From Chloroflexota bacterium (lineage in GTDB: Bacteria; Chloroflexota; UBA6077), in NCBI GenBank assembly GCA_021806765.1, contig JAJZQR010000167.1, forward strand, positions 1 to 11,407: DNA of 11,407 nt, given 5' to 3'. Below the pieces are notes generated by a model that saw only the letters and a list, made by a program, of their open reading frames with translations, was not told the DNA's origin and did not search any database. The translations under genes and the position numbers were made by a program. How positions within the stretch are numbered: position 1 is the stretch's first letter; each line of letters begins with the position of its first letter. Positions 7,071 through 11,407 of the stretch are shown here, in pieces.

Positions 7071-7190
7071 GAGAAGCCCCGACTGGGCCGAAAGACGGCG
7101 GGAGACGCGAGGCAAGAGATCGAGGGAGTCTGGCGTACTGGCACCGCCGACAATTCCTCGGGGCCAGCCAGTGGAACCGGTGGGTGCCGA
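7071..7190. other. 120 bp with no recognised feature
   Basis: It lies between the IS21 right end and the first TGACCAAGGG repeat. It does not continue the IS630 frame that was interrupted at 3976, so the DNA on the two sides of the IS21 element does not match up. I see no gene or hairpin worth calling. Confidence 0.4.
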
Positions 7191-7293
7191 TGACCAAGGG
7201 TCTGCATCGGACTGACCAAGGGACTCGAACTTGGCTGACCAAGGGACTCGAAACCGACTGACCAGGGGACTGTTTCGGAGCGACCAAGGGACT
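7191..7293 (+). repeat. Left array: five direct copies of TGACCAAGGGACT, 22-23 bp period
   Basis: Copies start at 7191, 7213, 7236, 7259 and 7281, so the steps are 22, 23, 23 and 22 bp. Each is 11-13 of 13 identical to TGACCAAGGGACT. The 9-10 bp between copies (for example CGAACTTGGC, CGAAACCGAC) are looser but related, so the real unit may be 22-23 bp. Two helical turns per unit puts every copy on one face of the DNA, as for tandem protein sites: iterons, or transposase sites at an IS21-type end. The spacers are far too short for CRISPR. Confidence 0.8.
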
Positions 7294-7294
7294 G

Positions 7295-7386
7295 TGACCT
7301 AGAAACTGCTGGGGAGAAACGGGCGGTTCTGACCTAGAAACTGAGCGATTCCCCGCATTTCCCTTGGTCACCTGCCCCAGAAACTC
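7295..7386 (+). repeat. Variant copies, TGACCTAGAAACTG type
   Basis: TGACCTAGAAACTG occurs identically at 7295-7308 and 7330-7343. A weaker relative, TGCCCCAGAAACTC, is at 7373-7386. They align with TGACCAAGGGACTG at 11 of 14 positions and so look like a second class of the same site. An inverted CCCTTGGTCA lies between them at 7361-7370. The last variant runs into the anticodon loop of the tRNA fragment. Confidence 0.6.
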
Positions 7387-7427
7387 ATAAGCCCTTGGTC
7401 GTCAGTTCAAATCTGACCCCCGCCACC
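7384..7427 (+). tRNA. 3' half of tRNA-Met(CAT), truncated
   Basis: The sequence parses as an anticodon loop CTCATAA (7384-7390, anticodon CAT at 7386-7388), anticodon 3' stem GCCCT, variable loop TGGTC, T stem GTCAG, T loop TTCAAAT, T stem CTGAC, acceptor strand CCCCGCC (7418-7424), discriminator A and CC. The T stem is perfect. The five bases before the loop (agaaa) cannot pair with GCCCT, and no D arm or GGCGGGG acceptor strand lies upstream, so the gene is cut exactly at the anticodon loop. Halves of this shape are what site-specific integration into a tRNA gene leaves behind. It cannot make a functional tRNA. Confidence 0.75.
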
Positions 7428-7654
7428 TTTGCTTCCCTCCGCATATCCAGGGCTCACTCGTTTTAGCTAGCTTTTGTCTTCTTCTCATGGCTCCACCCGT
7501 CCTCACTACGCTGACCAAGGAACCAGAACTTCCCTGGTCACCAATCGCCAATCTGATCGGCCGTCGGCAGTCTTGTCTAGCCTCGCTCGTGTCTTGTTGC
7601 CGATTATCACTTTAGGCATCCTTATCACTCCGACCAGACACTCTACAAAGTGGT
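7428..7654. other. Gene-free stretch between the repeat arrays
   Basis: This is somewhat more AT-rich than its surroundings (for example around 7458-7486 and 7600-7630). Apart from the inverted repeat at 7512-7540 and a weak copy (CGACCAGACACTC, 7631-7643), I see no gene, promoter or terminator that I could defend. Confidence 0.45.
7512..7540. repeat. Inverted pair of the array motif
   Basis: TGACCAAGGAA (7512-7522) and TTCCCTGGTCA (7530-7540) form an 11-bp stem with one mismatch and a 7-bp loop. It is the same core as the direct repeats, here arranged as a palindrome. Confidence 0.65.
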
Positions 7655-7785
7655 TGACCAAGGGACTTCCGGCCGGCTGACCTGGGGATTCCTGCCCAGT
7701 GGTTTTCAGCGACCAAGGGACTTTTCCTGGCTCCGTTTTCGTGAACAAGGGACTTTCCGTCGACCCGATTTGTGACCAAGGGACT
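7655..7785 (+). repeat. Right array: five direct copies of TGACCAAGGGACT, mostly 31-32 bp apart
   Basis: Copies start at 7655, 7678, 7710, 7742 and 7773 (steps 23, 32, 32, 31). Two are perfect, and the others differ at 1-3 positions (TGACCTGGGGATT, CGACCAAGGGACT, TGAACAAGGGACT). They have the same orientation as the left array. The spacing is about three helical turns, against two in the left array. The array ends 35 bp before the stop of the HNH gene. Confidence 0.75.
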
Positions 7786-7820
7786 CCCTGGCACCATGGA
7801 GGTGTCCATACCTACCGCAA

Positions 7821-8550
7821 TCACCCCACCTTGGGAAGATGCTTGTTCATGCGAAGCCGCGCGACTCCACGCATCGAGAAGATGAAGCTCAGGCTTTCGT
7901 AGTCGAAGGGGGCATCATCCCGGTGCACTGCGGCATGATGGTTGGGACAGACCAATGCCATGTTGTCCAGTTCGTCATCGCCTCCGTGAAAGAGCCACTC
8001 ATTGTGGTGGCCGTGACATAGCCTGAACCGGAACTCGTCACAGGGGTCGAAAAGGCAGAACTGGCAGCGTCCGTCATGCAAGTCCTGCGAGCACTCAATG
8101 CTTCGACGCGCTCTGGTCGGACCCGTAGACTCGTAGGGGACATCAGCCTCGTTGCGTAGTCCTGTGTATCCTCACGCAGTACGGTGGCCCGAGCAACCTC
8201 TCCGTGAACCAGACGCGCCTCGAATTCATCCTCAGGGTACACACCGACACGCGACAGCACCGACAGGTCCCATGCGAGGCTAACAAGAAGGAGGTGGTCG
8301 TCGGAGGAGATGCTCCTCATGGCAGCGTGGGCCTGAAATGCCTGTGCCAGGCGAGGGCCTCGGGCTGAGACGCTCAGATGACGAATGAGGGGCTCAGCGT
8401 TTGGGCCGCGCCAGATGTCGAAGTACCGGCGTCCCCCCAGGCACGATGGGCGCCGTACCGATAGTTGGGCGGATTCCGCGTGACGGCACGGATGACCAGT
8501 TCGGCACCCAGGACGTACAGCCCATCCCGTTTCCGGCAAGTGAAAGCCCA
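7821..8550 (-). pseudogene. HNH endonuclease, broken by frameshifts
   Basis: Three frames join to one protein. From about 8550, FTCRKRDGLYVLGAELVIR, then TRNPPNYRYGAHRAWGD. After a run of six G (8433-8438), RRYFDIWRGPNAEPLIRHLS through a helical middle to VLREDT. Then, from about 8165, GLRNEADVPYEST, CSQDLHDGRCQFC, RLCHGHHNEWLF, DELDNMALVCPNHHAAVHRD and a tail RLRMNKHLPKVG to TGA at 7823-7821. The CxxC, GHH and CPNHHxxVH pattern is an HNH nuclease fold with a zinc site. Such proteins occur in restriction, phage and defence settings, and the substrate cannot be told here. The 5' end is unclear because TAG 8553-8551 blocks the first frame and no start codon fits. Confidence 0.78.
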
Positions 8551-8644
8551 CTAGCTATCTCCAAGGACCGCCGCTGCCATGACCGGACTGCTTTAGTTGA
8601 GGTGGGAGCCCAACCCGAAGGCACGAACCCGTACGTAGTTGTCG

Positions 8645-9597
8645 CAGGGTCTTTTAGTTGTGGCACACAAGTAGCAGGTAAGTACGTCAGGTATCTCAGG
8701 GAGTGGGAGGTGGAGATGGAAGACGTGCTGACGCTGGAGCAGGTGGAGAAGGCAGCGCCACCGCGGACGTTGGCGGAGGTACTGGCAGAAGTGCCGGACC
8801 CGAGAGATCCTCATGGGAAACGGTACCGGATAGGGACGATCTTGGCCTTTACGGTGTGTGCGATGCTGTGCGGAGCCAGGAGCCTGTATGCCATTGCCCA
8901 ATGGGGACGGGATCACGATCCGGAGATGGCGCAGGCGCTCGGGTTCAGGAGCAGCACCCTCTGCGTAGCAACGCTACACCTGCTGTTCAAGCGGCTGGAT
9001 CGGGACAAACTGGAGGCTGTCCTGGGGCAATACTTCCAGCAGCAGGGGTTGGCTGCTGGGGAAGCTGTGGCCATCGACGGGAAGAGTCTGAGGGGAATCC
9101 ATGGGGAGCAGTTGCCAGGGGTGTCTCTGGTGGCAGCCTAAGCCGGCAGGGTTCTGGCGCAAAAGGGGGGTCAGGGACAAGGAAGCTGAACTGGCGGTCG
9201 CGCCAGAAGTGCTCAAGTGCTTGGATTTGAAAGGGCTGGTGGTGACGGGCGATGCCCTGTATGCCCAAAAGGAGCTGTACAAACAGATTGTGGCGGCTGG
9301 TGGGGAGTATCTATTCGTGGTGAAGGATAACCAACCCACACTGCGAGAGGATATCGCCCCACCCTGTTTAACGATCCGCCGGTCAAGCCAGCACAAGTGG
9401 TGCAGCAAAGCCACCACGGGGACCGGAGAGAAGTGCGGAAGCTGGAGGCTTCCACAGCCCTGGACGAATACAGCGACTGGCCGCACCTAGCCCAGGTGTG
9501 TCGCATCCAGCGGGAGGTGACGCGCAAGGGGCAAACGAAGCCAGAGGTGGCCTACGCGGTCAACCAGCCTGTGGCCCCATGAGGCAGACCCTAGGCG
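8645..9597 (+). mobile_element. ISAs1-family element, 3'-truncated
   Basis: The transposase begins at 8716. The left end may be at CAGGGTCTTTTAGTTG (8645-8660), a guess from position and from the CAGGG start common in this family. The right end is missing because the IS4 element starts at 9598 within the coding region. Confidence 0.6.
8716..9597 (+). pseudogene. ISAs1-family transposase, decayed
   Basis: Start ATG 8716 with GGGAGGTGGAG upstream. The N-terminus has LAEVPDPRDPHGKRYRIGTILAF, the family's opening, and the first catalytic Asp at residue 121 (VAIDGKSLRG). The frame meets TAA 9139-9141 where Tyr is expected (SLVAA-stop-AGRVLAQKG) and then shifts at six G (9165-9170) into VRDKEAELAVAPEVLKCLDL, VVTGDALYAQKEL (second Asp) and YLFVVKDNQPTL. 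It shifts again at about 9356-9364 to LFNDPPVKPAQVVQQSHHGDRR, VAYAVNQP, and once more at about 9578 to EADPRR. There the IS4 element interrupts it, so the C-terminal catalytic Glu is absent. It is inactive. Confidence 0.85.
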
Positions 9598-9615
9598 CAA
9601 TACGGTTCACTTAAG
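9598..9615. repeat. Left inverted repeat of the IS4 element
   Basis: It is an exact complement of 11171-11188 and lies immediately after the EADPRR remnant of the ISAs1 transposase. Confidence 0.9.
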
Positions 9616-9713
9616 CCAACAACATATAAGAAGGGACGCCTCCCATCGAGAATTGTGGCATCCTTAGAAGTGTCAACACCAGGCTGGCCACAGCCCTCGA
9701 AAGGAAACGTCCC

Positions 9714-11179
9714 TTGGGATTCATGATACGACAGATCGATCCGAACGCCAAACTCGCCGACGAGGTCTCGGTGGACGCCCTGGAGGCCGCAGTACCGCGC
9801 GCGACCGTGGAAGCTGTGGTCGCGGATCCGGGGGTGGCCGAGCAGCGCAGGCGTAAGCTCCCAGCGGAACTGACCGTGCTGCTGACCGTCGCCATGAACC
9901 TCTTTACTCACGATGCGCTGGAGGAGGTGCTGCGCAAGTTGCTCAGAGGGCTGCGCTTCATCTGGCCCCAACCGGACATCACCACTGCTAACAAGGGTGC
10001 CATCTCCATGGCCCGCTATCGCCTGGGTGCCGCTCCCTTGGCAGAGTTGTTCCATCGAGTCTGCAAGCCTATGGCCACCGATGAGACCCAGGGTGCCTTC
10101 CTCTTCGGCCTGAGGGTCATGGCCTTCGACGGCACCAACGAGGAGCTGCCCGACACTGCCGAGAACGCCCGCATCTTCGGCCGGCCTGGCGGCTACCGTG
10201 GAGATGGTGCCTTCCCCCAGGCCAAGGGGGTCTACCTGTTGGAGTGTGGCACCCACGCCATCGTCGATGCAGGCTTCTGGCCAGCCGCACCGGCGAGGAT
10301 AGCTGCGCTCGTCGGCTGCTGCGCTCCGTGACCGAGGGGATGCTGCTGATGTGGGACACCGGGCTGCACAGCTTCGATCTGGCCCAGGCCGTCCGGGCCA
10401 GGTCCGCTCATTTCCTGGGTCGAGTGCCCGACAACGTCAAGTTCAAGCCTCTGTGGCGTCAGTCCGATGGCTCCTATCTGGCCTACATCTACCCCTCGGA
10501 ATACCAGCGTCGCAAGAGGGGCGAGCATCTCCTGGTTCGGGTGATCGACTACACCCTGACCGATCCCGCGAGGCCGGGCTATGGACAAACCCACCGTCTG
10601 ATGACCTCCCTGCTGGATCCCGACCAGTGCCCAGCCACAGAGTTGGCCTGCGCCTACCACGAGCGATGGGAGATCGAACTCACCGTGGATGAGGTGGATA
10701 CCCACCAGAAGCTCGCCCAGCACCCCCTGCGCAGTAAGAAGCCCGTGGGGGTTATCCAGGAGCTGTACGCCCTTCTGATCGCCCACTACGTCGTCCGTCA
10801 CACCATGCACGAGGCGGCCCTCCAGGCGGGTCTCGACCCGGATCGCCTGAGCTTCACCAAGGCGCTGAGTCTCCTCTGCGATGCTATCCCAGAGTTCCAG
10901 ATGGTGGTTCCCGAACAGCATGCGGCCCTGTACCGGCGGCTCCTTGAGGACATCGCCCGCCAGCGACTACCAGAGCGCGAGGGCCGCACCAACCCACGGG
11001 TGGTCAAGCGTAAGATGTCCAACTTCCGCCTGAAACGGGCCGAGCATCAACACTGGCCGCAGCCGTCCGTCCCCTTCCGGGAGGCGGTTGCGGTCTCCCG
11101 TCGCGCCACGGTGCCGCTACTGGCGATGAAGCCGCAGCCGTCCATTGCCTACCGGGAGGCCGCCACGGTCCTTAAGTGA
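9714..11179 (+). pseudogene. IS4-family transposase, one frameshift
   Basis: The first frame starts at TTG 9714 (AAGGA 8 nt upstream) or ATG 9723. It has the N-terminal IS4 domain (KLPAELTVLLTVAMNLFTHDALEEV, RLGAAPLAELFHRVC) and the first catalytic Asp139 in VMAFDGTNEE, and runs past GVYLLECGTHAIVDAGFWP. At about 10280-10290 the match moves to a second frame: ARRLLRSVTEGMLLMWDTGLHSF (second Asp), RVIDYTLTDPARPGYG, the YHERWEIELTVDE block with the catalytic Glu, then LRSKKPVGVIQELYALL and PRVVKRKMSNF, ending TAA... at 11179. Total about 488 codons, normal for this group. All three catalytic residues remain, so a one-base correction would restore the protein. The stop lies inside the right inverted repeat. 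Confidence 0.9.
11057..11170 (+). repeat. Duplicated segment in the IS4 transposase tail
   Basis: CCGCAGCCGTCC at 11057-11068 recurs at 11132-11143, 75 bp (25 codons) later, each followed by a related CCGGGAGGC-containing stretch. The protein therefore ends with PQPSVPFREAVAV and then PQPSIAYREAATV. This looks like a diverged in-frame duplication outside the catalytic domain. Confidence 0.6.
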
Positions 11180-11188
11180 ACCGTATTG
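11171..11188. repeat. Right inverted repeat of the IS4 element
   Basis: It is an exact complement of 9598-9615 and includes the last codons of the transposase frame. Confidence 0.9.
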
Positions 11189-11204
11189 GCTCTAGACAGG
11201 ACAA

Positions 11205-11246
11205 TTGACAAGACAGTTGACAAGACAGCTTCTCGTCGGCTAGTAT
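11205..11246 (+). promoter_or_regulatory. Sigma70-type promoter with doubled -35
   Basis: TTGACA occurs at 11205-11210 and again at 11217-11222, inside a 12-bp tandem repeat (GACAATTGACAA, GACAGTTGACAA). The second is 18 bp from TAGTAT at 11241-11246, a good -35/-10 pair. It lies just outside the IS4 right end and points at the partial gene at the window edge, implying a leader of roughly 110-150 nt. Confidence 0.5.
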
Positions 11247-11361
11247 CCGGCGCGTTGCTGGTGGAACGCGTCGGCTCGCCGCCCGCCAACGACGAGAGGT
11301 CGAGCGTCCTGATGCCGATGCGATCCGAACGACTGCATCAGCCGTATTCCATACGCAAATC

Positions 11362-11407
11362 ATGGTGGCTATCGTCACCCTGGACTCGGGGAGGTACAAA
11401 CCCATGG
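11362..11407 (+). CDS. 5' end of an unidentified gene (partial)
   Basis: ATG 11362 opens a frame that runs off the window (MVAIVTLDSGRYKPM). ATG 11404 in the same frame has GGGGAGG at 11388-11394 with 9-nt spacing and is the better start. The promoter-like pair upstream supports a real gene. Too little is present to assign a function. Confidence 0.35.
   Translation, partial: MVAIVTLDSGRYKPM

Larger units (their letters stand above)
9598..11188 (+). mobile_element. IS4-family insertion sequence, 1591 bp
   Basis: It is bounded by perfect 18-bp inverted repeats, CAATACGGTTCACTTAAG at 9598-9615 and its complement at 11171-11188. It contains a single frameshifted transposase. The flanks (ccctaggcg and gctctagac) share no clear target duplication, and the interrupted ISAs1 gene does not resume on the right. 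Deletion or recombination at one side after insertion is the simplest reading. Confidence 0.9.

Noticed and set aside
7384..7427. A complete functional tRNA gene
   Set aside because: There is no 5' acceptor strand, D arm or matching anticodon 5' stem upstream.
7506..7748. Minus-strand ORFs across the repeat arrays (repeated PWS/SPLV motifs)
   Set aside because: The protein repeats only mirror the DNA repeats; no start signal and no family similarity.
7191..7785. A CRISPR array
   Set aside because: The repeats are only 13 bp, the left-array intervals are 9-10 bp and related to each other, the copies are degenerate, and no cas gene is present.
11172..11405. A 77-aa minus-strand frame with repeated LSCQ
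   Set aside because: It overlaps the IS4 end and promoter, and its repeat is just the tandem DNA repeat translated.

Overview
The window is a GC-rich accessory region from a bacterium whose phylum I cannot fix. The families present (UPF0175, an Xre/MbcA-RES toxin-antitoxin pair, a DUF6932-like fragment, an HNH nuclease, and IS630, IS21, ISAs1 and IS4 elements) are typical of genomic islands in Chloroflexota, Actinomycetota and similar high-GC lineages. Most of the DNA is mobile elements at different stages of decay, with small stress/defence genes between them.

Layout. 1-3310: the end of an unrecognised gene, then a conserved hypothetical on the minus strand (187-1017). Divergent from it is an orphan UPF0175 antitoxin-like gene (1086-1376). 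Tail-to-tail with that is a minus-strand MbcA-RES module, whose antitoxin is intact (2018-2383) and whose RES toxin is frameshifted (1373-2021). A second minus-strand unit (2661-3306) carries an Xre-type helix-turn-helix gene joined directly to the N-terminal remnant of a DUF6932-like gene. 3360-3976: the 5' part of an IS630-family transposase with an A7 frameshift site, cut off by the next element. About 3972-7070: an IS21-family element on the minus strand. It has istA with two in-frame TAG stops, an intact istB, and a zinc-ribbon passenger ORF that overlaps the istB stop.

7071-7820 holds no convincing gene. It contains two arrays of a degenerate 13-bp motif, TGACCAAGGGACT. The left array is regularly spaced at 22-23 bp, and the right one mostly at 31-32 bp. 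They flank the 3' half of a tRNA-Met(CAT) gene that starts exactly at the anticodon loop. This is the least explained part of the window. 7821-8550 is an HNH endonuclease gene on the minus strand, broken by frameshifts. 8645-9597 is an ISAs1-family transposase decayed by frameshifts and cut by an IS4-family element (9598-11188), which has perfect 18-bp inverted repeats and one frameshift. 11189-11407 has a strong-looking promoter with a doubled TTGACA and the start of a plus-strand gene that runs off the window.

How the parts relate. No single working system spans the window. It reads as a toxin-antitoxin/defence island eroded by successive insertions: IS21 truncates IS630, and IS4 truncates ISAs1. 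Two coding frames break at runs of six G and one at seven A, so some frameshifts could be sequencing or assembly errors. Others (the RES gene, the istA ambers, the IS4 frameshift) are not at long homopolymers and look like real decay.
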